Of a stretch of DNA of 64,000 bases, positions 27,561 through 36,117 are shown piece by piece; position 1 is the first letter of the stretch; each line of letters begins with the position of its first letter. This stretch comes from a virus. Location: positions 113,649 through 177,648 of IMG/VR virus record IMGVR_UViG_3300042869_001172; one strand, written 5' to 3'. The notes beneath the pieces are model-generated. The model ran no database searches and was not told the origin of the DNA. It saw nothing but the letters and a program-made list of their open reading frames with translations. Made by a program: the position numbers and the translations under genes.

Positions 27561-28088
27561 ATGGAAAAACTAAATGAATTTATTATAAAACAACTTAGCG
27601 ATAGTAAAGTCCAAAGATGGATTATTAAAGCAACCGATTTGTTTGCTTTATGTAATAACATGGGAATTCTTGATGATGATGAACTTATGATTGACATTAT
27701 CGAGTATTTGGAGAATAATGAAATTGATATTAATTTTATAGGTGGTGACCAATTTTACAAAGATTTTGTTCGACTTGAGAATAAAGTTAAGATGGGTCGA
27801 ATGTTAAGAGGAAGTAAAACAGAAGTCCAACTGATGATTGAAAAAATAGATTCAATTAAAGTCCCGGAAAGACCGACATGGTTAAATAATTACATGGATG
27901 ATGAAGAGGACCCTAATAAAAAGGCAACAATTAACGAGGATAATAATCAGTATCAAAGAATTACTGATATGTTAACTCAAAGACTTCGAGACCAAGTTGA
28001 GAATGAACCGGGAATAACTTTAGAGGATTTACAACGAGAAATTGATAATGAAATTAACACAGGTGATATAACCGGTGAAGGATTTTAA
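27561..28088 (+). CDS. hypothetical protein
   Basis: A 175-residue acidic, mainly helical protein beginning M-E-K-L-N-E-F-I. The ATG at 27561 is chosen because it falls 1 nt after the upstream stop. The longer frame would overlap the membrane-protein gene. Contains R-P-T-W-L-N-N-Y-M-D-D-E-E near residue 100 and a charged helical C-terminus. No family recognised. Operon position between gp47 and gp46. Confidence 0.55.
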   Translation: MEKLNEFIIKQLSDSKVQRWIIKATDLFALCNNMGILDDDELMIDIIEYLENNEIDINFIGGDQFYKDFVRLENKVKMGRMLRGSKTEVQLMIEKIDSIKVPERPTWLNNYMDDEEDPNKKATINEDNNQYQRITDMLTQRLRDQVENEPGITLEDLQREIDNEINTGDITGEGF

Positions 28089-28124
28089 CTTAGAAAAAAT
28101 AAACATTAATAAATAAAAACAATT

Positions 28125-28319
28125 ATGGGAGTATCGAAAAAAAGAGGTGGAGTAAGGGCTCACGCAAAGAAAGTTCAAGAGAGAAATAATAGACTTAAAG
28201 GGGAATCAAAAGCATTTCAAACAATCATGAATCAACAAATGGAAGAGTTGAAGAAGAAATATGCTGAAGCTCAAGCCCAAAGTGGAAACACTCAAAATGT
28301 TGAGTTAGTATCACAATAA
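28125..28319 (+). CDS. small basic protein
   Basis: A 64-residue protein with a strongly basic N-terminus (M-G-V-S-K-K-R-G-G-V-R) and an amphipathic helix. It lies 6 nt before gp46. Basic charge suggests nucleic-acid binding, but no motif confirms this. Confidence 0.5.
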   Translation: MGVSKKRGGVRAHAKKVQERNNRLKGESKAFQTIMNQQMEELKKKYAEAQAQSGNTQNVELVSQ

Positions 28320-28325
28320 TAAACT

Positions 28326-30698
28326 ATGGATTTATTCAATCCACCACCAATTTTTAATTTAAAAGAAATGCAACACAATTTAGATGTGGATACATTAGAT
28401 AATCCATACATTCAGGTTGTTTGGGAAGATACACCGGAAAACTTCACTCAAGAGAGAATTAAGTCGACAAAACAATACTTTACCAAAAAGTATAACTCAA
28501 CCAATGTGAATGTAATTACGAAGGTTAAAACGACCGAGGACACTCAACAAACGATTGATGTGTCTGTAAATATCCTGGATAAGAACTATCAAAAGGAACT
28601 TATCAAATCATTACTTGAAAGTAAGGGTCAAGAACAATACTTGGACCAAGTAATGAGTATTGATAGTATGGTTGAAAACCGAATGGCAGCCAACGAAGTT
28701 GAGGTGACACCATTTAAAAAATGGTACATCAAGAAAATTGAGTTTAGTAATTTCTTATCTTATGGAGATAATCAAGTTATTGATTTTGATAAGTGTGAGG
28801 GAATTACGGTGGTGGAATCCGACCCCCCAAACTTTGGTGGTAAAACGGTTCTAACTGTGGATTTACTATTGTTCTTATTCTTTAACACAACAACTAAGAC
28901 ACAGAAAGCCGAAGAAATCTTCAACAGGTTTACCGACAAGAACAAAGTTAGTGTTCGTGGGGATATTCTTATCGATGGTGAGGAGTATATCATTGCTCGT
29001 CAAATTGAAAGAAAGATGTCCAAGGCTGGCGAATGGAATGTAAAGACGGAGTTAGAGTTCTTTAAAAAACTATCTGATGGTCAATTACAAAATTTCACTG
29101 GTGAGCAAAGGAGAGAGACGGAAGCGTTTATGAAAAGGTCTATTGGGACAATGGACGATTTCTTAATGACCATTCTAACCACGGCATCTAACTTGGAGGA
29201 CTTATTGGAGTCAAAACCAACTGCGAGAGGTCAGGTATTATCAAGATTCCTGGGACTTGAGTTCTTGAAAAAGAAAGAAGAAACCGGAAAAGAAATCTAT
29301 TCAGAGTTCTCGAAAGGGATGATTTCCAATGTATATAACACGGAGACCCTGAAACAAGATAATGAGACATCAACGACTGAAATCGAAAGATTAAAGGGTG
29401 AGATTACAACAGCAACCGAAAGTATTGGTGAAGTAGATAATTCATTGAAAAAAGGTCAAGATTATAAAGATGGATTATTGAATTCAAAACATGCTGATTT
29501 GAGTCAGGAACTTATTATTTTGGACCCGGTTAAACTACAGACAGAGATTACCACTTATGTTTCAAATAGTAAAACCATCCAACTACAAATTGATAATATT
29601 AAGGTTGTTGAACCAAGTGGGTATTACCATGAGGATAAACACGATGCGGTTAAAGAATTATTAACCAATCATAAGATTCAATTAGGAAATACAACACATA
29701 AGGTTGGTGAAATTGAAGACCTTGTTAAAAAGTTTGGTGACGGTATTCAATGTGAGCATTGTGGGATTAAATTGATGGACGCTGAAATCACCAAAAAGAA
29801 GATTGGGGAACTTGACGGAAGAAAAGAAGAAGTTAAAATTCTTAATGGGTTGATTGAAGAATTGGATAAAGAAGAAAAGACTTATGTCCAACTTAAGAAA
29901 GAATTCGATGAGTATGAAAGAAACAAACTTATTAAAGAGAAACATGAAGTGTCTTTGGAGTCAAATAACTTGAAATTAGAGGCGATAAGGTTGAAACTAA
30001 CAAGATACGAAGAAGTTCAGGATAAGATTAAACAGAACAACGATATTGACTCCAAATTGATTAAGGCGAACCTTCGTATTGATGAGTTGATTAGTCAAAA
30101 GAGAGGGTATGAGAAAATTCAAAGTACCAATCAAAATCAAATTGATAATCTCTTGTCTCGTATTGAAAAGAACCATGGTCTTGTGTTAAAGATTGCCGAA
30201 GAATTTGAAAAAGAAAAAATCTATAAAATCTATAATGAGATTTTTGGAAAGAATGGTATAAGTAAGATTATTATGAAGACAATGATGCCAGTGATTAACG
30301 CTGAACTTCAGAGGTTACTTCAAGATTCTTGTTTATTCAACTTAGAGATTCGAATTAACGATAAGAATGAGGTGGACTTTATTATGATTGATAACTCTAC
30401 CGGAATTGAACGACCAATTACATCAGGTTCGGGTTATGAGAAGACGGTGGGGGCGTTGGCCATCCGGGCGGTGTTGTCCAAAGTCTGTTCTTTACCAAAA
30501 CCACAATTATCGGTTTACGATGAGGTTTGGGGTAAGGTTGCGAATGATAATCTCGATATGGTTGGGGAATTTTTTGATAAATTAAAAACCTACTTTGAAA
30601 AGATATTTGTCATATCACATAACCCAATGATATCAAATTGGGCCAATACGGTCGTCAAGATTACAAAAACAGAAAATGTTTCAAAAGTCTCCCAATAA
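28326..30698 (+). CDS. gp46: gp46/SbcC/Rad50-like recombination ATPase
   Basis: A 790-residue SMC-type ATPase. An N-terminal extension of about 140 residues precedes the ATP-binding head (F-S-N-F-L-S-Y-G-D-N). The P-loop reads D-P-P-N-F-G-G-K-T near residues 163-171, with Pro where the first Gly of the classical motif stands. Long coiled coils flank a zinc-hook C-E-H-C near 478-481. The C-terminal head has the signature S-G-S-G-Y-E-K-T and Walker B near L-S-V-Y-D-E-V. With gp47 it processes DNA ends. Length is greater than T4 gp46 (560 residues) because of the N-terminal extension. Confidence 0.85.
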   Translation: MDLFNPPPIFNLKEMQHNLDVDTLDNPYIQVVWEDTPENFTQERIKSTKQYFTKKYNSTNVNVITKVKTTEDTQQTIDVSVNILDKNYQKELIKSLLESKGQEQYLDQVMSIDSMVENRMAANEVEVTPFKKWYIKKIEFSNFLSYGDNQVIDFDKCEGITVVESDPPNFGGKTVLTVDLLLFLFFNTTTKTQKAEEIFNRFTDKNKVSVRGDILIDGEEYIIARQIERKMSKAGEWNVKTELEFFKKLSDGQLQNFTGEQRRETEAFMKRSIGTMDDFLMTILTTASNLEDLLESKPTARGQVLSRFLGLEFLKKKEETGKEIYSEFSKGMISNVYNTETLKQDNETSTTEIERLKGEITTATESIGEVDNSLKKGQDYKDGLLNSKHADLSQELIILDPVKLQTEITTYVSNSKTIQLQIDNIKVVEPSGYYHEDKHDAVKELLTNHKIQLGNTTHKVGEIEDLVKKFGDGIQCEHCGIKLMDAEITKKKIGELDGRKEEVKILNGLIEELDKEEKTYVQLKKEFDEYERNKLIKEKHEVSLESNNLKLEAIRLKLTRYEEVQDKIKQNNDIDSKLIKANLRIDELISQKRGYEKIQSTNQNQIDNLLSRIEKNHGLVLKIAEEFEKEKIYKIYNEIFGKNGISKIIMKTMMPVINAELQRLLQDSCLFNLEIRINDKNEVDFIMIDNSTGIERPITSGSGYEKTVGALAIRAVLSKVCSLPKPQLSVYDEVWGKVANDNLDMVGEFFDKLKTYFEKIFVISHNPMISNWANTVVKITKTENVSKVSQ

Positions 30699-30715
30699 TG
30701 GGGGACTTTTTTTTG
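30683..30715 (+). terminator. strong intrinsic terminator after gp46
   Basis: AAAAGTCTCCC and GGGGGACTTTT pair around a 6-nt loop, followed by TTTT. The left arm overlaps the last codons of gp46, and the hairpin closes the recombination operon. Confidence 0.8.
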
Positions 30716-30725
30716 TTTTATCAAA

Positions 30726-30772
30726 ATATTTTTGTATTTTAGTATTTATAATTCATATAAAAATACAAATAT
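30726..30772. promoter_or_regulatory. AT-rich inverted repeat upstream of the RM gene
   Basis: A TTTGTATTTT-like arm pairs with AAAATACAAA about 25 nt later. It could be an operator or a second hairpin before the gene at 30825. No protein is known to bind it. Confidence 0.35.
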
Positions 30773-30799
30773 AGTTGTATTTATCATGAATAATAACTA

Positions 30800-30806
30800 T
30801 ATTTAT
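30800..30806 (+). promoter_or_regulatory. late-type promoter box TATTTAT
   Basis: TATTTAT lies 18 nt before the ATG at 30825, which supports that ATG as the real start. Further TATTTAT copies lie upstream at about 30742 and 30776. Confidence 0.45.
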
Positions 30807-30824
30807 AGTATAAAATTAAAATTT

Positions 30825-33128
30825 ATGAGCGAAGCGAAAACTGAAAGAATATTTGAAAGAATAGTTGATATTAATTTAACTAATGATGATTTGATTATTG
30901 AATATCAAACATCAAATTATGAAAGTATTAGAAATTTACTAAAAGGTGCGTCAAAAACAAATAAAGGTGGTACCGGAAAACCGGAACACATTATACAACA
31001 TAAGCTAACACCCGATTTATTAATTATTACTGAAGGAAAAAAAAATAATTTAAAACATGAAAGTAATGAATTAAATTACCCTGTAGAATACGCGGTTGAC
31101 GGAGTTATTCATTATTCATCATTTGTTTCTAAAGAATACGATGTAATCTCAATTGCGTTTTCAGGAGATAAAGAAAGTAATTTAAAGATAAGTTATTTTT
31201 TTCAACCTAAAAATTGTAAAATAGAAAAAATTGAAACAAATGTACCATTAACAATAGAAGAATTAATTCAAAATTATAAAAAAAGTGAGTATAAACTATC
31301 TCAAGATTATGATAAGTTATTAAAATATTTAGGTGAACTGAATAATCAACTACATGGTAAGAAAATCATGGAAATGCAGAGAAGTTTTTTAATTTCCGCC
31401 GTTTTAATTGCTTTGGACAATAAAGAATTTAGAGATAATTTTATATGTTATAACGAAAATCTTCCTGACCTTTTAATTCAATCTGTTGATTTAATATTAG
31501 GTAAATTAAAGATTAATGATTTTCAAAAACAAAAATTAATATCTCATCTTAATTTTATTAAAGATGATGGGTTATTTAATTATTCAATCTTAAAAGACAT
31601 TATTATTGGTGTTGAAAAAAATATTAAAAGATATGTTGAAACTTATAAATATAATGACATATTAATGGACTTTCATAATCAAACTCTACAATATGCTAAT
31701 AATGAAAAAGGTCTTGGAATTGTTTTAACTCCTCATCATTACACTGATTTTTTATGTGATATTCTTGATGTTAATGAAAATTCAATATTACTTGATGGAT
31801 GTTGTGGAACTGCAGGATTTTTAATTAGTGGATTAAAAAAAATGAGGACTCAAAATCCAAATAAACCACTTGAAGAATTTAGTGAAAATTTTATTGGAAT
31901 CGAGTATCAACCACATATATGGGCTTTATCTATGTTTAATTTTATATTACATGGGGTTATATCACCATATATTTACAGTGGAGATACTTTCGATGAGGAA
32001 ATCATAAAAAAAGTCTCAAAGATAAAACCAGACATTGGATTCCTTAATCCTCCTTATAAATCAGATAAAAAAAATGATAGAGAGGAATTAGAATTTGTTA
32101 TAAATCAATTAGAGGAAATGAGAAGTGGTGGTGTTGTTGCTGCGGTTTTACCTATGAGTAGTGCTTTAAATCCAAATGGAAAAATTACGGAGTTAAAAAA
32201 ACGATTATTATCTAAACATAAACTGTTGGCTTGTTTTTCAAATCCGGATGAACTTTTCTATAATACAACTGCAACTGTTGTTACTTGTGTTATGATTTTT
32301 CAGGCTCACATTCCACATCCAAAAAATTACAAAACTTTCTTTGGGTATTTTAAAGATGATGGGTTTGAAAAAAGAAAAAATAAAGGAAGGATTGATGTTA
32401 ATAAAAAATGGGAAAAAATAAAAGAATTTTGGGTTAGTACTTATAGAAATAGAGAAGAGAAGTTAGGTATATCTGTTTTTAAAGAAATTTCGTTTGATGA
32501 CGATTGGTGTGCTGAAGCTCACTTACCTACAGATATTTCTAAATTAAATAATAATATCTTTAGTCAAAGACTTCGCAATTACCTTTCTTTTTTAATTAAA
32601 GAAAATCATTTTGATTTGTTTGACAATATTGCTATAAGTTCACAATTGGATGAAATTTGTATTTCTGGAGTAAAATCTTGGAAAGAATTTAATTTATCTG
32701 ATTTATTTGAGATTAATAAAGGAAAAAGGTTAACTAAATTTCAAATGAATCCTGGCAATAATTATTTTATAAGTTCTTCGGAATTTAACAATGGGTTGAC
32801 AGGTAAAATTTCTGAAGAACCAATTTTCAGTGGTAATTGTTTGACTGTAAATTATGATGGTTCAGTTGCGGAGTCTTTTTACCAACCTTTCAATTTTTGG
32901 GCACTAGATAGTGTTAATGTGTTATACTCAAAATTTGAATTAAATACTCTAAGAGGTATTTTTATTTCATCCATAATAACAAATGAAAAGTTTAGATTTA
33001 ACTATGGTAGGAAATGGACAAGTGGGTTAATGAAAAAAAGTAAAATATTTCTTCCATCAACTAACGGAGATGTCGATTTTGAATTTATTGATGAGTTTAT
33101 GAATAATTTAAATTATAGGAAAAGATGA
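30825..33128 (+). CDS. probable single-chain type IIG-like restriction-modification enzyme
   Basis: A 767-residue fusion. Residues about 30-110 resemble the PD-(D/E)XK nuclease domain seen before N6-adenine methylases. They read G-K-P-E-H-I-I, then I-I-T-E-G-K-K near 66-72, K-H-E-S and Y-A-V-D-G-V-I-H-Y. The methylase core has motif I as D-G-C-C-G-T-A-G-F near 325-333 and the catalytic N-P-P-Y near 409-412. The last 150 residues (F-N-L-S-D-L-F-E-I-N-K-G-K-R-L) look like an HsdS-type target-recognition domain. Such an enzyme both modifies and cuts at its own site, with specificity set by the C-terminal domain. ATG 30825 fits the promoter box; longer starts lie in AT-rich leader. Whether the nuclease is active is unknown. 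Confidence 0.7.
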   Translation: MSEAKTERIFERIVDINLTNDDLIIEYQTSNYESIRNLLKGASKTNKGGTGKPEHIIQHKLTPDLLIITEGKKNNLKHESNELNYPVEYAVDGVIHYSSFVSKEYDVISIAFSGDKESNLKISYFFQPKNCKIEKIETNVPLTIEELIQNYKKSEYKLSQDYDKLLKYLGELNNQLHGKKIMEMQRSFLISAVLIALDNKEFRDNFICYNENLPDLLIQSVDLILGKLKINDFQKQKLISHLNFIKDDGLFNYSILKDIIIGVEKNIKRYVETYKYNDILMDFHNQTLQYANNEKGLGIVLTPHHYTDFLCDILDVNENSILLDGCCGTAGFLISGLKKMRTQNPNKPLEEFSENFIGIEYQPHIWALSMFNFILHGVISPYIYSGDTFDEEIIKKVSKIKPDIGFLNPPYKSDKKNDREELEFVINQLEEMRSGGVVAAVLPMSSALNPNGKITELKKRLLSKHKLLACFSNPDELFYNTTATVVTCVMIFQAHIPHPKNYKTFFGYFKDDGFEKRKNKGRIDVNKKWEKIKEFWVSTYRNREEKLGISVFKEISFDDDWCAEAHLPTDISKLNNNIFSQRLRNYLSFLIKENHFDLFDNIAISSQLDEICISGVKSWKEFNLSDLFEINKGKRLTKFQMNPGNNYFISSSEFNNGLTGKISEEPIFSGNCLTVNYDGSVAESFYQPFNFWALDSVNVLYSKFELNTLRGIFISSIITNEKFRFNYGRKWTSGLMKKSKIFLPSTNGDVDFEFIDEFMNNLNYRKR

Positions 33129-33652
33129 AACAACTAACATATAATAGAAAAGGGGAGTCACATACTCCCCTCCTTTACTGGCAAACTGATGATAAAACAA
33201 CAATTGCAATTTATCAAGGTGTTAGAGGTGAGAACCCGGACCTTGATTTTATTGTAAAATACAAGGAGGAGGGTAAGAGATTAAGAACTCCATCCCACAC
33301 TCATTGGATTGTCGATTTACTTGTTAAGTGTGAATATAATAAGACGATTGTTTTAAATTATGTTAATGATTTGATTGAGTTGTACGATAATACCGTACCT
33401 GTGAGTTCTGTTCAAGAGAGGGATGAGTATGTTTTGAGACATCATACGGTTGCTAATGATAAGTATAACGTATTGAATCAACATGGGTATTATAGCGTTT
33501 CAACACTAACGGCTTTCATTGAATTATTTTCAATATGTGAAAAACAAACAACGGGAGCATTTATGTTCAGAGGATTACTAACATTAGTAAAAGAATACTG
33601 TGAAGGAAAGAAAGATTTTTACCAAATTGTTGGGTATTCCAAAAGAGTTTAA
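33125..33652 (+). CDS. hypothetical protein coupled to the RM gene
   Basis: A 175-residue protein overlapping the RM stop by 4 nt (ATGA). It opens with a basic/polar segment (Y-N-R-K-G-E-S-H-T-P-L-L-Y-W), then a beta strand and a helical C-terminus. No known motif. Coupling could mean a partner or control protein of the RM enzyme, but the composition is equally that of an ordinary phage gene. Confidence 0.5.
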   Translation: MKQLTYNRKGESHTPLLYWQTDDKTTIAIYQGVRGENPDLDFIVKYKEEGKRLRTPSHTHWIVDLLVKCEYNKTIVLNYVNDLIELYDNTVPVSSVQERDEYVLRHHTVANDKYNVLNQHGYYSVSTLTAFIELFSICEKQTTGAFMFRGLLTLVKEYCEGKKDFYQIVGYSKRV

Positions 33653-33661
33653 TTACCTTTG
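33630..33661 (+). promoter_or_regulatory. host-type promoter
   Basis: TTG at 33630-33632, a 21-nt spacer, then TACCTTTG at 33654-33661. The -7 box overlaps a TTG that could be mistaken for a start codon, and places the true start of the next gene at ATG 33686. Confidence 0.6.
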
Positions 33662-33685
33662 TCAAATAAAATTAATACAATAAAT

Positions 33686-34219
33686 ATGAATTACTACTTA
33701 TTATCTGTCACCGATAATTTTGCGTCTGAAGAGATGTGTAAAGAAATTGCCTTATCGATTAGTCCAATTGTTGACTCACCGAATTTAAAGTTTCATTATA
33801 CAAGAAACCAAATTATATTTTCGTTTGGAACTGAAACACCAAAAGACGAAATATTTGAATACATTAAGGGAATTCTACATGGTCTTGTTGAAATATTTAT
33901 TTTAACTGAAGTTGTTGATGATTTTTCAATATCTTTACCTGATGACATTAAAGACCATCTTTTTGATTTAGAAAATGTCGGTGAAAACGTAACAATGAAA
34001 TTAGATATGGAACGAATAAAGAAAAATTTAGATTTTTCTTTTGATGATGAAGACGATGATGAAGACGATGCTGCTGATATTATGTCATTAATCTTCAAAA
34101 ATAAAACCACTGACCCCAACCCTACCTTAGACCAAATATTAGACAAGTTATACTCGGAGGGAATTGATTCCTTGAGTTCAAAAGAAAAAAATATATTAGA
34201 AACTTATAGTCAAAACTAA
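33686..34219 (+). CDS. hypothetical protein with acidic tract
   Basis: A 177-residue protein starting M-N-Y-Y-L-L-S-V-T-D. The start is set by the host-type promoter whose -7 box ends at 33661. A compact mixed alpha/beta N-terminal domain is followed by an Asp/Glu-rich stretch (D-D-E-D-D-D-E-D-D) near 116-128 and a short helical C-terminus. The acidic tract is DNA-mimic-like or linker-like. It leads directly into the sigma-factor gene (3-nt gap), so the two share a promoter. Confidence 0.55.
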   Translation: MNYYLLSVTDNFASEEMCKEIALSISPIVDSPNLKFHYTRNQIIFSFGTETPKDEIFEYIKGILHGLVEIFILTEVVDDFSISLPDDIKDHLFDLENVGENVTMKLDMERIKKNLDFSFDDEDDDEDDAADIMSLIFKNKTTDPNPTLDQILDKLYSEGIDSLSSKEKNILETYSQN

Positions 34220-34222
34220 ATT

Positions 34223-35020
34223 ATGAAGGAAAAAGCAGGGATGCCAATCAATCAGGAAGAAATTAGTCATTATCTTAAGGATATCCGTAAGATAAAGGTT
34301 ATGACACCTGAAAGAGAACGACACTTATCCGAAAGAATACTATCGGATAATATCACGGAAAGTGAAATAAAAAAAATCCATAAGGAGTTATTGGAGGGTA
34401 ATTTGAGATTTGTTATTACCGTTGCAAAACAGTATCAAAACCAAGGATTAGATTTTCCGGATTTAATTGCGGAAGGGAATCTTGGTCTTATGAAGGCAAT
34501 TGAAAATTTTGATTGGTCTAAAAAATTAAGGTTTATCTCTTACGCTGTTTGGTGGGTGAGACAATCGATATTACAATCGTTAAATGAAAATGCCCGTACC
34601 ATTCGTCTCCCGGTTAATGTGGTTCAAGAGTTACATAAAGCGAAAAAAGAGTTAGAGAGAGGTGGAATGGAATTACCTGATAAATTTGCGAATTTACCTT
34701 ATACCATTAATTTGGATAACCCACTAAATGAGGAAGGTGATACTTTGGTTGATATCTTGAATAATCCAAATGCTGAGGCTCCGGATGCGGGTCTATCAAC
34801 AGAGGACACTTTAAAGGATAAATTATTGAATATGTTGGATGTATTAGACGATAGAGAGAAGACAATCATACAAGATTATTTCGGGTTATCGGGTTCGACA
34901 AGAACATTAGAGGATATTGGTAATGATTTTAATTTAACAAAAGAGAGGGTACGACAGATAAAAGAGAAATCCCTTAGAAAATTAAGGAATGAGACTGCGG
35001 ACTTATTTGAATACTTATAA
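34223..35020 (+). CDS. RpoD-family sigma factor
   Basis: A 265-residue sigma-70 factor with regions 1.2 (start), 2, 3 and 4. Region 2 has N-L-R-F-V-I-T-V-A-K-Q-Y-Q-N-Q-G and I-S-Y-A-V-W-W-V-R-Q-S-I-L-Q, nearly the form seen in Bacteroidota housekeeping RpoD. Region 4 has the helix-turn-helix T-L-E-D-I-G-N-D-F-N-L-T-K-E-R-V-R-Q-I. It is much closer to a host sigma factor than to the small T4 gp55, so acquisition from a host lineage is a fair inference. It could redirect host RNA polymerase to the ATATTTAT late-type boxes, or to variants of the host promoter. A terminator follows it. Confidence 0.85.
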   Translation: MKEKAGMPINQEEISHYLKDIRKIKVMTPERERHLSERILSDNITESEIKKIHKELLEGNLRFVITVAKQYQNQGLDFPDLIAEGNLGLMKAIENFDWSKKLRFISYAVWWVRQSILQSLNENARTIRLPVNVVQELHKAKKELERGGMELPDKFANLPYTINLDNPLNEEGDTLVDILNNPNAEAPDAGLSTEDTLKDKLLNMLDVLDDREKTIIQDYFGLSGSTRTLEDIGNDFNLTKERVRQIKEKSLRKLRNETADLFEYL

Positions 35021-35032
35021 AATAAATTAAAG

Positions 35033-35057
35033 GGTGTATTTATATGATACACCTTTT
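35033..35057 (+). terminator. intrinsic terminator after the sigma-factor gene
   Basis: GGTGTAT and ATACACC form a 7-bp stem with a 7-nt loop, followed by TTTT, 12 nt after the sigma gene stop. Confidence 0.65.
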
Positions 35058-35089
35058 ATATTTAAAGATAAATAAAAAAAAACATACTT

Positions 35090-35374
35090 ATGAAAAATTT
35101 CATTCAAAAAAACTTCATTGTTATTGTGTTAGTAATTACACTTCTAACCTTCTTTAAAGGATGTGGAGACTCAAGAGAATTATCTAAACTAAGAAAAGAA
35201 GTTGAAACTATTAATGATTCTACTTACACTAAAAAAGAATTAAACATTGAATTAAAACTTATGGGATTAGAAGCTGAAAAGAGAATGATTCAAGCAACTG
35301 ACCGAAAACTGCTGGACGTTCAAAGACAAACTCAAATCGAGGAAGAGATAAAAAAACTAAAAACAAACAAATAA
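35090..35374 (+). CDS. membrane-anchored coiled-coil protein, lysis region
   Basis: A 94-residue protein: one N-terminal hydrophobic helix near residues 8-24, a K-G-C-G-D segment, then a charged coiled coil. This is the layout of an inner-membrane spanin (Rz-like). The Cys after the helix does not sit in a clear lipobox. It overlaps the next gene by 1 nt and starts a set of membrane and lysis-like genes. A spanin or holin-associated role is a context-based inference. Confidence 0.5.
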   Translation: MKNFIQKNFIVIVLVITLLTFFKGCGDSRELSKLRKEVETINDSTYTKKELNIELKLMGLEAEKRMIQATDRKLLDVQRQTQIEEEIKKLKTNK

Positions 35375-36117
35375 TGAATTGGTTTCAAAAAAATTTTAAA
35401 TCGATAATTTATGTTGCGTTCTTAGTACCGATACTAACAGTCGCATTCGTTTCAATATCACATGTTACTTCGTGGTATGGTTTATCGAACCCTTTTAGTT
35501 GGGCAATTTATTTATCTGTTGGTATTGAGATTGCTGCGTTGTCCGCTCTTGCAGCAATATCTGCACAGATGGGTAAAAAAGTTTATTTCCCATTTGGAAT
35601 TGTGACCTTAATTCAATTTATTGGTAATATTTTCTTCGCTTATCAATATATTAATGTTGACTCTCAATCTTTTAAAGATTGGATGGATTTAGTTGACCCT
35701 ATTGTAAGTTTCTTGGGTGTTGAATCAGGAGACCCTCTTGGTCATAAAAGATTCTTATCATTATTTTCCGGGGGAATGCTCCCAATAATCTCATTGTCTT
35801 TTTTACATATGTTAGTAAAATTTGAAGAAGAAGATAAAAAAAAAGAAGTTCACCCCCCAAAAGAAATTAATATTGAGGAGTTAAGTACTGTCATTGGTAA
35901 ACAAGAGGCTGAGTTTGATAAAGAAAAATATACTCCAACCATAGAAGAATTGGAGAAATTGGAAATTGAGTTAATAAAATTAAATGAACAAAAATTTGGA
36001 GTTCTTGAAGAAGGACCAATTGGGAATAATGATTCTGATAATTCGTCTCTTTTTGAAGTAGGGGAGATTCCAACTAATGAAATTAAAAGATTAAGTTATT
36101 TAAGAAGGGATGCCTAA
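35374..36117 (+). CDS. multi-span membrane protein, possible holin
   Basis: A 247-residue protein with about four hydrophobic helices near residues 10-30, 40-65, 75-95 and 125-150. A long charged cytoplasmic tail rich in Glu and Lys follows. It lies directly before the amidase gene, overlapping it by 8 nt. Four helices then a soluble tail is unusual for a holin, so a holin role is only suggested by location; a transport or signalling role is possible. Confidence 0.5.
   Translation: MNWFQKNFKSIIYVAFLVPILTVAFVSISHVTSWYGLSNPFSWAIYLSVGIEIAALSALAAISAQMGKKVYFPFGIVTLIQFIGNIFFAYQYINVDSQSFKDWMDLVDPIVSFLGVESGDPLGHKRFLSLFSGGMLPIISLSFLHMLVKFEEEDKKKEVHPPKEINIEELSTVIGKQEAEFDKEKYTPTIEELEKLEIELIKLNEQKFGVLEEGPIGNNDSDNSSLFEVGEIPTNEIKRLSYLRRDA

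Noticed and set aside
30712-30734. Host-type promoter with -7 TATTTTTG at 30727
   Set aside because: The upstream TTTG is only 11 nt away and belongs to the terminator T-run. The TATTTAT box at 30800 fits the start at 30825 better.
33796-34146. Minus-strand Ser-rich ORF of 116 codons
   Set aside because: Shadow of the Asp/Glu-rich tract of the plus-strand gene at 33686.
35033-35057. Late-type box TATTTAT before 35090
   Set aside because: The TATTTAT falls within the terminator loop and stem, about 50 nt from the next start, unlike the other boxes.
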